The notes under the pieces: model-generated | Told to the model about the DNA's origin: nothing | The model's input: only the letters and a program-made list of their open reading frames with translations | The model's database searches: none | Shown: positions 1 through 12,891 of the stretch, one piece after another | Position numbering within the stretch: position 1 is the first letter of the stretch | Layout: every line of letters begins with the position of its first letter | Made by a program: the position numbers and the translations under genes | Assembly (NCBI RefSeq): GCF_005080845.1 | Contig: NZ_CP034858.1 | Coordinates: forward strand, 496,001-560,000 | Direction of reading: 5' to 3' | Source: Buchnera aphidicola (Rhopalosiphum padi) | Lineage (GTDB): Bacteria; Pseudomonadota; Gammaproteobacteria; Enterobacterales; Enterobacteriaceae | DNA: 64,000 nucleotides

Positions 1-409
1 AAATGTACATGGAGTATATCAACCTGGAAATGTTAATCTAAAACCAAGCATTTTAAAAGCATCACAAGAATATGTAAAAATTAAACATAATTTGAACAAA
101 CTTCCATTAAATTTCGTATTTCATGGTGGTTCGGGTTCGGATTTAAAAGAAATACATGAATCTATTGAGTACGGTATAGTAAAAATGAACATTGATACTG
201 ATATGCAATGGGCAAGTTGGAAAGGAGTCTTAAATTTTTATAAAAAAAATAAAGACTTTTTACAAAAACAACTAGGAAATAAAAATGGTAAAAACATACC
301 TAATAAAAAATATTATGATCCTAGATCATGGATCAGAGAATCTCAAGAATCAATGTCTAAAAGATTAGAAAAAACATTTAAGGATCTTAATGCTTTTAAT
401 ATTTTATAA
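1..409 (+). CDS. fbaA: Fructose-bisphosphate aldolase class II, 3' part
   Basis: This is the C-terminal end of the class II zinc aldolase that interconverts fructose 1,6-bisphosphate with glyceraldehyde 3-phosphate and dihydroxyacetone phosphate in glycolysis. The reading frame is open from the first complete codon at base 2, so the 5' part lies outside the window and the internal ATG at 92 is not the start. The visible 135 residues include NVHGVY near the beginning, FHGGSGS (phosphate-binding glycine loop), KMNIDTDMQW and the terminal NKKYYDPR segment, all typical of E. coli FbaA. The gene is followed by a hairpin terminator at 440-474. Identification is firm. Confidence 0.96.
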   Translation, partial: NVHGVYQPGNVNLKPSILKASQEYVKIKHNLNKLPLNFVFHGGSGSDLKEIHESIEYGIVKMNIDTDMQWASWKGVLNFYKKNKDFLQKQLGNKNGKNIPNKKYYDPRSWIRESQESMSKRLEKTFKDLNAFNIL

Positions 410-439
410 AAATAAATAAAAAAACTTTATATTTAAGTC

Positions 440-474
440 CGGGGAATAAATAAAAATATTCTCCGAAATTTTTT
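440..474 (+). terminator. Rho-independent terminator after fbaA
   Basis: A 9-bp stem (440-448 with 457-465, one G-U pair) closes an 8-base A-rich loop and is followed by AAATTTTTT. It sits 31 bases after the fbaA stop codon. The G+C-rich stem stands out in this A+T-rich background. Confidence 0.7.
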
Positions 475-601
475 AAAAAATTTATTCTATGTAATATATT
501 AATATATTTTATATTTATTTAATTTTTTAAAAAAAATTAATAAAAATAATTTAAATTTATTAAAAATTATTTACATTAACAAAAAATAAATAGAGATAAA
601 A

Positions 602-1453
602 ATGGATGAATTAAACGTAGTAAATGATATTAATCATGCAGGAAATTGGTTAATACGAAATCAAGAATTATTATTCGGATATTTAATTAATTTAACTTCA
701 GCTATTATCATTTTAATTTCTGGAATGTTTATAGCCAAAATAGTATCTAATGGAGTAAATCAAATATTAATAACACGTCATATAGATGCTACTATTGCTG
801 GTTTTCTTTCTGCATTAATGCGATACATTATTATAACTTTTACACTTATTGCTTCACTAGGAAGAATTGGAGTACAAACAACATCAGTAATTGCTATATT
901 AGGAGCTGCTGGTATGGCAATTGGATTAGCATTACAAGGCTCTTTATCTAATTTTGCAGCAGGAGTGCTATTAGTAACTTTAAGACCTTTAAAAACAGGA
1001 GAATATGTTAATTTAGGAAATGTAGCGGGAACAGTTTTAAATATTCATATCTTTTATACTACATTACGCACATTAGACGGTAAAATTGTAGTAGTTCCAA
1101 ATAACAAAATTATTTCTGGAAATATTATTAATTATTCTAGAGAACCTGCTCGTCGCAATGAATTTTCTATTAGTGTTTCATATAATACTGATATCGATTT
1201 AGTGATAAAAGTACTCAGAAAAGTAATAGAAAATGAAGATAGAGTCATGAAAGATCGAGATATTGTTATTGGTTTAAGTGAATTGGCCCCATCTTCTTTA
1301 AACTTTATTATTCGATGTTGGAGCAGTACCGACGAATTAAACGCAGTATATTGGGATTTAATGGCTAAATTTAAGAAAGAACTAGATAAAAATAATATTA
1401 ATATCCCTTATCCTCAAATAGACGTGCATCTTTATAAAAAAAATAAAAATTAA
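602..1453 (+). CDS. mscS: Small-conductance mechanosensitive channel MscS
   Basis: This inner-membrane channel opens under membrane tension and releases solutes during hypo-osmotic shock. The 283 residues are close to the 286 of E. coli. Three transmembrane helices are visible at about 24-47, 66-89 and 94-127. The third is the Gly/Ala-rich pore helix with GLALQGSLSNFAAG at 108-121. The beta domain follows (RPLKTGEYV, then VVVPNN and the conserved NYSREPARR), and then the C-terminal cytoplasmic vestibule. The gene stands alone between fbaA and recC, as part of a neighbourhood also seen near fbaA in enteric bacteria. No unusual features. Confidence 0.95.
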   Translation: MDELNVVNDINHAGNWLIRNQELLFGYLINLTSAIIILISGMFIAKIVSNGVNQILITRHIDATIAGFLSALMRYIIITFTLIASLGRIGVQTTSVIAILGAAGMAIGLALQGSLSNFAAGVLLVTLRPLKTGEYVNLGNVAGTVLNIHIFYTTLRTLDGKIVVVPNNKIISGNIINYSREPARRNEFSISVSYNTDIDLVIKVLRKVIENEDRVMKDRDIVIGLSELAPSSLNFIIRCWSSTDELNAVYWDLMAKFKKELDKNNINIPYPQIDVHLYKKNKN

Positions 1454-1514
1454 TTTTTTGTAACTTATATTATATTGTTTTCTAAATTTCTATTTTATTA
1501 AAAATAAGGTATTT

Positions 1515-4500
1515 ATGTTTTTTGTTTACAAATCAAATCAAATTAATATTTTATTAAGCAAAATGTGCGAAATAATAAAAGAAAAACCATTTCTTAATAT
1601 TTTTGAAAGAGAAATCATTATTAATGACAATGAAATATTATTTCAATATTTAAATACATTTATTGCTAAAAATACAGGAATTTCTGCAGATTTTAAATTA
1701 ATTCACCCTAATGCTTTTATATGGAAATTATTTAAAAAGATTTTACCTAATATTAAATTCAATAACACATTTTCAAGATCAACTATAACTTGGAAAATTA
1801 TGAAAATTATAGAAGAAAATGATTTTATTGAATTAATTCAAAAAAAAGATAAAATAACAAAAAAATTCAATTTTTCATTTTTAATGGCTCATTTATATGA
1901 GCAATATATTCTATACCAACCAAATTGGATTAATACATGGGAAAAAAATCAAAAAAAAACATTAAAAATTGATAAAGATGATGAATGGCAAGTAAAATTA
2001 TGGATTAAAATTATCCATTATACAGAGCAACTTAAACAATCAAAATGGCATTTTTCAAATTTATTCAAAAAATTTAAAATACTAATAAAAAAAGAAAAAA
2101 TAAAATTTCCAAAACGAATTTTTATTATTTCTTCTTCACATTTAAATCCAACATATATGGAATTTTTTAAAAAAATAAGTATACATACAGATATATATTT
2201 TTTATCTGTTAATGCTTGTGAAAAAGAAATTTTTCATGCTAATTTTATTGGAGAGAAAAAAAACTATGTTCTTCAAAAGAAGAATTTATTAATAAATTTA
2301 TGGGAAAAATATGAAAAATTTTATTTTTTATTCTTTAAAAAATTTAAAAAAATAAAATTCAAATATTTTTTTCAAAAAAATAATAAAAAAAATTTACTTA
2401 ACATCATTAAAAATGACATGTTAAATTTAAAAAAAAATAAAAATATACTAGATAAAAGACGTTTTTTACCAAAAGATGATTCGATATCAATAAATATTTG
2501 CTATAATAAAAAAAATGAAATTGAAGTTTTATATCAAAAATTATTAACTTTTTTTAATAAAAATCCAAAAATAAAAGCTGGTGATATTGTTGTGACTTCA
2601 TTTTCGTTAAATACTTACACAACTTATATTAATTCTATATTTAAATCTAAAAATAAAAAAGAAATAATTCCTTTTTATATATCTAAAAAACATTCTGATA
2701 AAACAGAAAAAATACTATTTGTTTTTAATAAAATACTAGATTTATCAAACATCCGTTTTAACAACGAAGAAATATTAGATTTAATTGAAATCCAGGATAT
2801 AAGAGATAATTTTAATATTTCAGAAGAAGAAATAAATATCTTACATGAATGGATCAAAAAAGCAAATATAAGATGGGGTCTTGATAAAAAACAAAAAAGC
2901 AATATAATTTCCCCAAAAACTGATCAAAACACTTGGTTTTACGGTATTAAAAAACTACTAGTTAGTTATGCAATAAATGAAGAAGAAAAAGTTTGGGATA
3001 ACATTTTATCTTTTACTTCCATTAACACTTCAAGAACAGAATTAATAGGAAAGCTAATAAATTTAATTAAAACACTTGATAAATGGAGAGAAAAATTATT
3101 ATTTTCAAAAAAAATTAAATCTTGGCGTCCATTATTTATTTGTTTCATAAATGATTTTTTTTATAAGAATAAAAAAATGAGAGATAGTATTAATATGATC
3201 AATAAAAATTGGATAAAAATGATTGATGATGCGTTGTTGTCTAATTATGAAAAAAAAATTCCTATAAACATTTTGAAAAGAAAATTTTCATGTGTTATGA
3301 ATTACTTCAGTAGAAAAAAATTTTTACCAGGTGTAATAAATTTTTGTCATCCATCTTTAATATGTTATATACCATTTAAAATAAAATGTATTATTGGAGC
3401 TGATCATCAAGAAATTCCTAAAAAAAAAATTTAAATTCTTTTAATTTACTGGATAAATATCAATTTACTAGCGATTTTAATTCTTGCAATGAAAGTTATC
3501 ATATATTTCTTCAAAATTTCATTTCTACTCAAGAAATTTTTTATGTTAGTTATGTCGGATATTCTTTAAAAAATAATAACAAAATTGATCCGTCAATATT
3601 AATTGATCAATTATTAAATTATATCGCATCAAATTTTTATTTTTCAGAACATTACAATTTAAAAAATAATAAAAAAAAGATTTTTGAAAGCATTCTTAAA
3701 AAACATAAAAAAGAAGATTTTTATGAAAAAAAACAGATAAAAAAAGTTAATTTTAATAAAATTCAAAAAACAAAAAAAATAAACAAAGAAATATACAATA
3801 AAATTTTTTCTGTACAAGATTTAATAATCCTTGATTCTATTAAAATTAATTTTAAAAATATAATATCTTTTTGGAAAAATCCAATACGTTATTTCTTTAA
3901 TCATACATTAAATATCAAACTTAGAAAACCGGAAAAAAATATCATAACAGAACCATTTTCAATTAATAAATTAGATAATTTTAAAATCAGTCATATAATT
4001 TTTAAAAAAATGTTAAAAAATGAAAATATAAAAGATACATTTAAAAAAATTATTTTATCTGGGGTTTTACCCCATGGATATTTTGGATTATTGCTATTAA
4101 AAGAAAAAAAGAAAGAAATAGAAACACTAATAAAACAAATTTCCAAATATAGAATATTACCTAAAAAAGAAATTTTTGATATAAAAATAGAAAAATACAA
4201 TATCAACGGAAGTTTAGATGAAATACAAAGTACAGGTTTACTTCGATGGAAATTAGGTATAATTAATTATAGAGATCAGATGTCACTATGGTTAGAACAC
4301 TTAATTTACTGCATTTTAGGAGGTACTGGGGAAAGTAAAATTATAGGGTATAAAAAACAAATTTTTTCTTTTTATTCTCTACCATCTAACGTAGCATATA
4401 ATTATCTTTTAAACTATATTGAGGGATACAAAAAAGGAATAAAAAATCCTTTGTTACTGCTTAAATCAGGATCAAATTGGTTTGATAAAGTTTATGATAA

Positions 4501-4705
4501 AAAAAATAATTGCATTCACAAAGACAATAATATAAAAAGAAAAGCATATAAAACACTATGTCAGACATGGATAGGAAATGAACATATATCAGGAGAAAAA
4601 GAAGATTTGTATATACAACAAATTATTTCTAAATTAAATGTAAAAAAAATTTGTAAAATTTCTCAAAAATGGTTTACTCCAATACTAAAAAATCAAAAAA
4701 AATGA
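1515..4705 (+). CDS. recC: Exodeoxyribonuclease V subunit RecC, frameshifted at a poly(A) tract
   Basis: RecC is the inactive-helicase subunit of RecBCD that splits the DNA strands and reads Chi. The gene is in two frames. The first 639 codons run from 1515 to a TAA at 3432-3434. The second frame is open without a stop from 3431 to 4705. The break is an A10 run at 3420-3429. One extra A would give HQEIPKKKNLNSF and a continuous 1063-residue protein (E. coli 1122). Both sides align with RecC: VSYVGYS, then FWKNPIRYFF, SGVLPHGYFG and KLGIINYRDQ. recC, recB and recD are consecutive, and the ptrA gene found between recC and recB in E. coli is absent. The gene is either a recent pseudogene, a sequencing error, or decoded by RNA polymerase slippage; I favour slippage. 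Confidence 0.88.
3420..3429 (+). other. A10 slippery tract in recC
   Basis: Ten consecutive A residues lie exactly where the reading frame of recC changes. The zero frame ends four codons into the tract region, while a one-A insertion keeps the frame open for a further 424 codons that match RecC. Poly(A) tracts of this length are established sites of RNA polymerase slippage in A+T-rich endosymbionts. Confidence 0.75.
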
Positions 4706-4727
4706 AAAAATATCTAAAATTAATATA

Positions 4728-7700
4728 ATGAGAAAAAAATTAAATATATTTCAAATACCTCTGAACGGAATCAACTTAATTGAAGCGTCTGCAGGAACAG
4801 GAAAAACAAGTACGATCGCATTTTTATATCTACGTTTGTTATTAGGATTATCAGAAGACAAAAAAAATATAAAAAAATTACCAATAGAAGAAATACTAGT
4901 GGTAACTTTTACTAATGCAGCAAAAGAAGAACTATATATACGAATAAAAAAAAATATTGAAAAATTATATTCATCATGCATAAATAAAAAAAGCGAAGAT
5001 CCTATTTTTCAATCTTTTTTAAAAAAAATAAAAAATTTTAAAGAAGCAATTTCTATATTAGAAAATGCTAAAATAAACATAAATAATGCTTCTATTTATA
5101 CAATACATGGATTTTGTCAAGATATTTTACAAAACAACACTCTTAATTTTAGTGGGGAAATAATTGAAAACGAATCCTTTTTATATTTGCAAGCAACACA
5201 AGATTTTTGGAGACTTTTTTTCTATAATTTACCGAAAAAAATTATTAAAATAATTTATGAAGATTATAATAGCCCAGATGCTCTCTTAAGAGAAATAAAG
5301 CCAATATTGCAAATTAATTCACTAATAAATTTTAAAGAAAAATTTGATAAAAAGGAAACCTTAATAAGTTTTCATGAAAAGATAATAAATAAAATAAATA
5401 TTTTTAAAAAAAAATGGTTGAATTATAATTCAATTATGTTAAAAATAATTAATACATTACAAATTAATAAAAGAATATATAATAGTTTTAATGTCTTTAA
5501 ATGGCAAAAAAAAATCACAGAATGGGCTGAATCTGAAACGAAAGACTATAAAATTCCAATTTGTTTAAAATATTTTTCAGAAAAAAATATAGAAAAAAAT
5601 ACAAAAAATTATAATTTTCAAAAACATGTTTTTTTTAAAGAGATCGGCAAAATACTAAAAAAAAATTTTTCTTTAAAAAATATTATTTTATTTTATGCTA
5701 TAAAAAACATTCCTAAGTTTATAAAAAAAGAAAAAGAAAAAAAATCATTGTTAGGATTTAATGATTTATTGGAAATTCTTTTAAAAAATATAAAAAAACA
5801 AAAGATTTTAAGAAAAATAATAATTAAAAAATATCCAGTGGCATTAATTGACGAATTTCAAGATACTAATAAACAACAATATCAAATTTTTAATACTTTA
5901 TATAAAAATAAAAAAACAGGATTATTTTTAGTTGGAGATCCAAAACAATCAATATATAGCTTTAGAGGAGCAGATATTTTTTCATATTTGCATGCTAAAT
6001 ATAAAATTAAAAATTATTATTATCTTGACACAAATTGGCGCTCTTCAAAAGATATATGCAAAGCTATTAACTATTTATTTTCACGAAATAAAAATCCATT
6101 TTATTTTAAAAATATTCCATTTGAACCTATTTTATCATCTTCTAAAAACTCAAATATAAAATTTAAAATAAAAGAAAAAAATCAAGCTGCTATTTCTTTT
6201 TTCTTTCAAAAAAAAGAAAAAGTCCCTATTGAAGATTATAGAGATTGGATTGCAAAACAATGTGCAAATGAAATCAGTTATTGGTTAAATTGTGCAAAAA
6301 AAGGTGAGGCAATAATTTCATATCAAAATAAAGAGAGGGTTTTAACAGAAAAAGATATTGTTGTATTAGTTAGAAATAGAAAAGAAGCAAAAATTGTTAA
6401 AGAATCATTAGAAAAAGTTAATATTACATCAAAATATTCATCTCCCTATGAAAGTGTATTTAAAACTTCTGATGCTTATGAATTACTGTCAATACTTAAA
6501 TCTATTTTGGATCCAAATGATATAAATTTGTTAAAACAATCTATTTTAACACATATTTTAAATAAAATCGCTGTTCGAAAAATAAAAGAAAATCCTAAAG
6601 AAGAGATGCCATATTTCTTAATAAAAAAATTATATGAATATAATGAAAAATGGAAAAATATAGGAATATTTAATACTATTAAAGCAATGATACTAGAATA
6701 TCAGCAATATGCTAATAATTTTGAAATTTATAAAAATCAGGAAAAAAACATAAATTTTTTACATATAGCTGAATTATTGCAAGAAAAATCTGAAGATTTC
6801 TATAAAGAAAATTCTTTGATTCGCTGGTTTGAAAAAAAAATACTAGAGAAAAACACTCTATTAGAAAATGAATATATTAAAAATTTTAAAGAATCAAAAA
6901 TAATAAGAATTATTACTATACATAAATCAAAGGGATTGCAATATCCTATTGTTTGGATACCTTTTATTATAGATTTTAATAAATCAAAATCATATTTTTA
7001 TCATGAAAAAAAAACTCTGAAAATATTTTTTGATAATAAAAAAAATTATGAAACTTTAAAAAAATCAGATAAAGAAAGATTAGCAGAAGATTTACGTTTT
7101 TTATACGTGGCTTTAACAAGATCAATTCATCATTGCAGTATAGGAATAGCCTGTTTAATAAAAAAAAGAAAAAAAGATAAAAATAATAGCGATATTCATC
7201 AAAGTTCTTTGGGATATATCATACAAGATGGAAAATGTATGAATTATAAAGAGTTGCTAGATGAATTAAAAATACTAAATAAAAAATCGTACATTGAAGT
7301 AAAACATGAAGCTATAAACTTAAAAATTTCAACGACGAAAGATAATTTTTATGTATTATCGCAACCCCAATTTTTACTTAAAGAAATAGAATTGTATTCT
7401 CAGATAACTAGTTTTACAAAATTAAAAAAAGAAAATAAATATTTAAATAATATTCAATATGAAAATATTGAATCATGTTTTTTTAAAAAAAAAGATAAAA
7501 AACTAACAATTCATAATTTTCCATATGGTAATAAAACAGGTATTCTTATTCATTACATATTAAAAAAAATAAAATTTAATAACCCATTAAATACTAGTTG
7601 GTTTTATACAGTTTTAAAAAAATTTGAATTTTCAGAAAAATGGATACCAACATTAACATCTTGGATAAATGATATTTTAAATTTAAAAATAAATAATTTA

Positions 7701-8210
7701 AATATTACGTTATCGTCATTAAAAAAAACAAAATATATAAAAGAATTAGAATTTTTTTTACCTATAAAAAACATATTATATAGTCAAGATTTTAATCAAA
7801 CTATTCAATCTCTTGATTTAATTTCTTCTGTTTCTCCAAAAATATTTTTTAATCCTGTTACAGGAATTTTAAAAGGTTTCATTGACTTAGTTTTTATTTT
7901 CAATAAAAAATATTATATACTTGATTATAAGTCTAATTATTTAGGTAATGATGATAATTCTTATTCTTTTGAGAATATAAAAAAAGAAATTATTAAAAAT
8001 CGATATGATTTACAATATCAGCTATATACATTAGCATTACATCAATATTTAAAGAAAAAAATAAAAAAATATCATTATAAAACTCATTTCGGCGGAATAT
8101 TTTATATGTTTGTACGAGGTGTAAAGAGAAAAGATAGCATTTTTTTTACTATTCCAAATTATTTGTTAATTAAAGAATTAACTAATTTATTTCTAAAAAA
8201 AAATAAGTAA
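4728..8210 (+). CDS. recB: Exodeoxyribonuclease V subunit RecB (helicase-nuclease)
   Basis: RecB is the 3'-to-5' SF1A helicase and the only nuclease subunit of RecBCD, which processes double-strand DNA ends. The protein has 1160 residues (E. coli 1180). Walker A (ASAGTGKT) is at 20-27, Walker B is LIDEFQDT, a later motif is VGDPKQSIYSFRGAD, and motif VI is FLYVALTRS. The C-terminal nuclease domain keeps ILDYKSNYLG with the catalytic Asp and Lys, followed by YDLQYQLYTLALHQYL. It begins 22 bases after recC and ends 10 bases before recD, so the three genes form one operon. Two A9 tracts (6832-6840 and 7485-7493) are present but do not break the frame. Confidence 0.96.
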   Translation: MRKKLNIFQIPLNGINLIEASAGTGKTSTIAFLYLRLLLGLSEDKKNIKKLPIEEILVVTFTNAAKEELYIRIKKNIEKLYSSCINKKSEDPIFQSFLKKIKNFKEAISILENAKININNASIYTIHGFCQDILQNNTLNFSGEIIENESFLYLQATQDFWRLFFYNLPKKIIKIIYEDYNSPDALLREIKPILQINSLINFKEKFDKKETLISFHEKIINKINIFKKKWLNYNSIMLKIINTLQINKRIYNSFNVFKWQKKITEWAESETKDYKIPICLKYFSEKNIEKNTKNYNFQKHVFFKEIGKILKKNFSLKNIILFYAIKNIPKFIKKEKEKKSLLGFNDLLEILLKNIKKQKILRKIIIKKYPVALIDEFQDTNKQQYQIFNTLYKNKKTGLFLVGDPKQSIYSFRGADIFSYLHAKYKIKNYYYLDTNWRSSKDICKAINYLFSRNKNPFYFKNIPFEPILSSSKNSNIKFKIKEKNQAAISFFFQKKEKVPIEDYRDWIAKQCANEISYWLNCAKKGEAIISYQNKERVLTEKDIVVLVRNRKEAKIVKESLEKVNITSKYSSPYESVFKTSDAYELLSILKSILDPNDINLLKQSILTHILNKIAVRKIKENPKEEMPYFLIKKLYEYNEKWKNIGIFNTIKAMILEYQQYANNFEIYKNQEKNINFLHIAELLQEKSEDFYKENSLIRWFEKKILEKNTLLENEYIKNFKESKIIRIITIHKSKGLQYPIVWIPFIIDFNKSKSYFYHEKKTLKIFFDNKKNYETLKKSDKERLAEDLRFLYVALTRSIHHCSIGIACLIKKRKKDKNNSDIHQSSLGYIIQDGKCMNYKELLDELKILNKKSYIEVKHEAINLKISTTKDNFYVLSQPQFLLKEIELYSQITSFTKLKKENKYLNNIQYENIESCFFKKKDKKLTIHNFPYGNKTGILIHYILKKIKFNNPLNTSWFYTVLKKFEFSEKWIPTLTSWINDILNLKINNLNITLSSLKKTKYIKELEFFLPIKNILYSQDFNQTIQSLDLISSVSPKIFFNPVTGILKGFIDLVFIFNKKYYILDYKSNYLGNDDNSYSFENIKKEIIKNRYDLQYQLYTLALHQYLKKKIKKYHYKTHFGGIFYMFVRGVKRKDSIFFTIPNYLLIKELTNLFLKKNK

Positions 8211-8220
8211 TTTAATTAAA

Positions 8221-10022
<1,802 letters not shown>

Positions 10023-10026
<4 letters not shown>

Positions 10027-11351
10027 AATAAATCAATCATTAAAATTTTAGAACAACGTTGATAATTATACATTTTCTTTTTACTTTCGGGAAGCATTTC
10101 AACATCTACTAAAATAAAACCTCTTTCTTGAAACCAATGGATACTTTGAGTGGTAAGAACAAAAAGTTTTTTTAAATTCATTTTCTTAGCATTTAACCTC
10201 ATTTTTTTTAACAACAAATCTCCTCTTGAAGAATTTCGATAATCAGGATGAACAGCTACACATGCCATTTCACCTATTTTTTCTTTAAAAAAAGGATACA
10301 ACGCAGCACAAGCAATAGTTAAATTATCACGTTCAATAATAGTAAATTTATCTACTTCTATTTCTAATTGTTCTCTTGATCTACGTACTAAAATTCCTTT
10401 TTTTTCTAAAGGACGAATTAATTCTAGAATACCTCCAATATCGTTGATATTTGCTTGTCGTATTTTTTCTGCAGATTCCATAACCATCTGTGTTCCGATT
10501 CCATCACGCGAAAATAATTCTTGTAGTAGTGCTCCATTTTTATGATAGCTAATCAAATGACTGCGATTGACTCCGCTTTTACAAGCTTGGATTGCTCCTT
10601 TTAAAAATCGTACTGTTGAAGAGATGTAATCACCTTGCTGCTCTAATTTTTTAATTTTATTTTGTATATCATTAGGCAATAATTCAGAAATAGTTTTTCC
10701 CTGACTATCAATTACACCTTGCTTACTACAAAAACCTATCATTTTTTCAGCTTTTAACTTAATACTAACTTGAGTTGCAATTTCTTCAGAAGTTAAATTA
10801 AAACTTTCTCCTGTAACAGAAACAGCTACTGGTCCAATTAAAACTATGGCTCCATTTTCTAATTGACAATTAATCGCTTTCTTGTCAATTCTTCTAATAC
10901 GACCACTATGACAATAATCTATACCATCATCTACACCTAAAGGTTGAGCAATAATAAAATTACCGCTGACAACATTAATGTTAGCTCCTTGTAAAGGGGT
11001 ATTGCTTAAACTCATTGAAAGACGTGCTGTTATGTCAAGTTGTAATCTTCCTGCCGCTTGTTTTACCTGTTCTAAAGATAACAAATCAGTAATACGTATA
11101 TATTTATGATAAGTGATTTTAATATTTTTTTCTTTTAAATTAGTGTTAATTTGAGGGCAAGATCCATATACTACAATCAAACGAATACCTAAACTATGCA
11201 ATAATCCTATATCATTAATAATACCGGAAAAATTCCCATATTTAATTGCCTCACCACTTAACATTATTACAAATTTTTTCCCGCGATGAGCATTAATATA
11301 GGGTACACTATGGCGAAAACCCTGAACTAATTCAGTAGTACGCTCTCTCAT
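10023..11351 (-). CDS. argA: N-acetylglutamate synthase ArgA
   Basis: This cytoplasmic enzyme acetylates glutamate from acetyl-CoA, the first committed step of arginine synthesis and part of the amino acid supply to the host. The protein has 442 residues (E. coli 443). The N-terminal amino acid kinase-like domain contains [21 protein letters not shown] and LTSEEIATQ. The C-terminal GNAT acetyltransferase domain starts near residue 295 and contains [13 protein letters not shown] and the acetyl-CoA loop SSRGDLL. Near the end are [15 protein letters not shown] residues and LPESKK. It lies downstream of the initiator tRNA on the same strand and converges on recD, as in enteric bacteria. Confidence 0.97.
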
Positions 11352-11543
11352 GATAATCCTCTTGCATTTTTATTTAAATCTATATATTATTTTTTATATA
11401 ATTCACTTTTTTTTGAACATATATTTTATCTTAAAAAATCAAAAATAAAAAAATTTTGTCATATTTGTAATATGAATTTTTAAAAAAGTAAAATTTGGAA
11501 TATTTTTTGTAAGATGGGATTATTTTTTTAGAATCTGAAAAAT

Positions 11544-11620
<77 letters not shown>

Positions 11621-11634
11621 CCTTTTAGTAATAA

Positions 11635-11663
11635 AGAATACATCTTTAATAAAAAAAAAGCAA
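11635..11663 (-). promoter_or_regulatory. Putative sigma-70 promoter of the initiator tRNA
   Basis: On the - strand, TTGCTT (11658-11663) and TATTCT (11635-11640) are spaced by 17 bases, and the -10 ends 14 bases before the mature tRNA 5' end. The position supports it more than the modest match to consensus does. Confidence 0.5.
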
Positions 11664-11741
11664 CCTTTTTTTTAATGATTTTTTCTTAGATTCGAATATA
11701 TTGTTTATTAAAAAAACTTAAAAATATTTAATAAAACTGCT

Positions 11742-12862
11742 ATGCTTAACTTTTATATACTTAATAAAATTTATATACTTAATGAAATCAAAAAGAAAGA
11801 AAATATAACAAAAATAATCTTAACTTTAATTTTTATTTTTTCAGTAGCCTTTTCAACTCAAAATACAAATCAAGGTCAACAATATAAAAATAAGTTAATT
11901 AAAAACTTTACTAATGTAAAAAAAATAAATACAAAAACTAAATTAGTGAATCAAAAAGAATTTCTTCTACAACTTGAAAAGATTAAATTTTTTTCTCCAA
12001 GTTTATATGCAAAAAATATATCTACTTATAACGTTATATTAAAATGGTTAAAAAAAAAGCAGATATAAATGAACTAAACAAATTTGGAATTAATTTATTT
12101 CAAATGAAAGGTGTAGATAACTACGGGAATGTTAAAATAACCGGATATTATACACCAATAGTAAAAGCAAGTAAGATAAAAAGAAAAAATTTTATATATC
12201 CAATATACAGAATGCCTTCTAATTTTAAAAAAAATGAAACATTACCACAGAGAAAAGATATATATAATGGTGTTCTGAAAAAAAAATATGTTTTAGCTTA
12301 TAGCAATTCTTTAATAGATAATTTTATTATGGAAATTCAAGGCAGTGGTTTTATAGATTATGGTAATAAAAAACCATTATCTTTTTTTAGTTATTCAAAA
12401 AAAAATAATTGGCCATATACAAGTATTGGTCAAATTTTAATAAAAAATGGAGATATACAAAAAAAAAACATGTCGATGCAAGCTATTAAAAACTGGTGTA
12501 AACATCATAATCAAAAGGAAATACAAGATTTACTTGAAAAAAATAAATCTTTTGTTTTTTTTAAAGAAACTAGAAGAAAAGAAGCATATGGTGCTAGTGC
12601 AATACCATTAGTTGAAAAAGCAGCGATGGCAGTAGATAAATCTATAATAAAAAGTGGAAGTGTAGTGTTAGTACAAATACCTTTGCTTGATAAAAAAGGG
12701 GCTTTTACTCATAAATATGAAATGTATTTATTAATTGCATTAGATGTAGGAGGTGTGATTAAAGGACAACACTTTGATATTTACCAAGGAATCGGAGAAA
12801 AAGCTGGTTTATTAGCAGGTTTCTATAATCATTATGGATACGCTTGGATACTTAAAGTTTGA
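11742..12862 (+). CDS. mltA: Membrane-bound lytic murein transglycosylase A, frameshifted at a poly(A) tract
   Basis: MltA cleaves peptidoglycan glycan strands to leave 1,6-anhydromuramic acid. The sequence lies in two frames, 11742-12068 and 12044-12862, that meet at an A9 run (12050-12058). One extra A joins them as [11 protein letters not shown] into a 373-residue protein (E. coli 365). Downstream motifs are [35 protein letters not shown] and the catalytic-Asp segment [17 protein letters not shown]. The N-terminus has a hydrophobic signal-like segment at about 25-37. The position aligned with the E. coli lipobox cysteine is Phe (SVAFST), so lipidation is probably lost. Either slippage rescues the gene or it is a young pseudogene. 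The start is uncertain because no clear ribosome binding site was seen. Confidence 0.87.
12050..12058 (+). other. A9 slippery tract in mltA
   Basis: Nine A residues lie at the junction of the two mltA frames. Adding one A joins them without loss of conserved residues, while the encoded frame stops at 12066-12068. Confidence 0.72.
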
Positions 12863-12891
12863 TTCAAAAAAATAACTAAAAAAGAAAAATT

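Noticed and set aside
3431..4705. Treating the second half of recC as an independent gene starting at the ATG at 4010
   Set aside because: The frame is open and RecC-like from 3431, well before that ATG, so it is the same gene.
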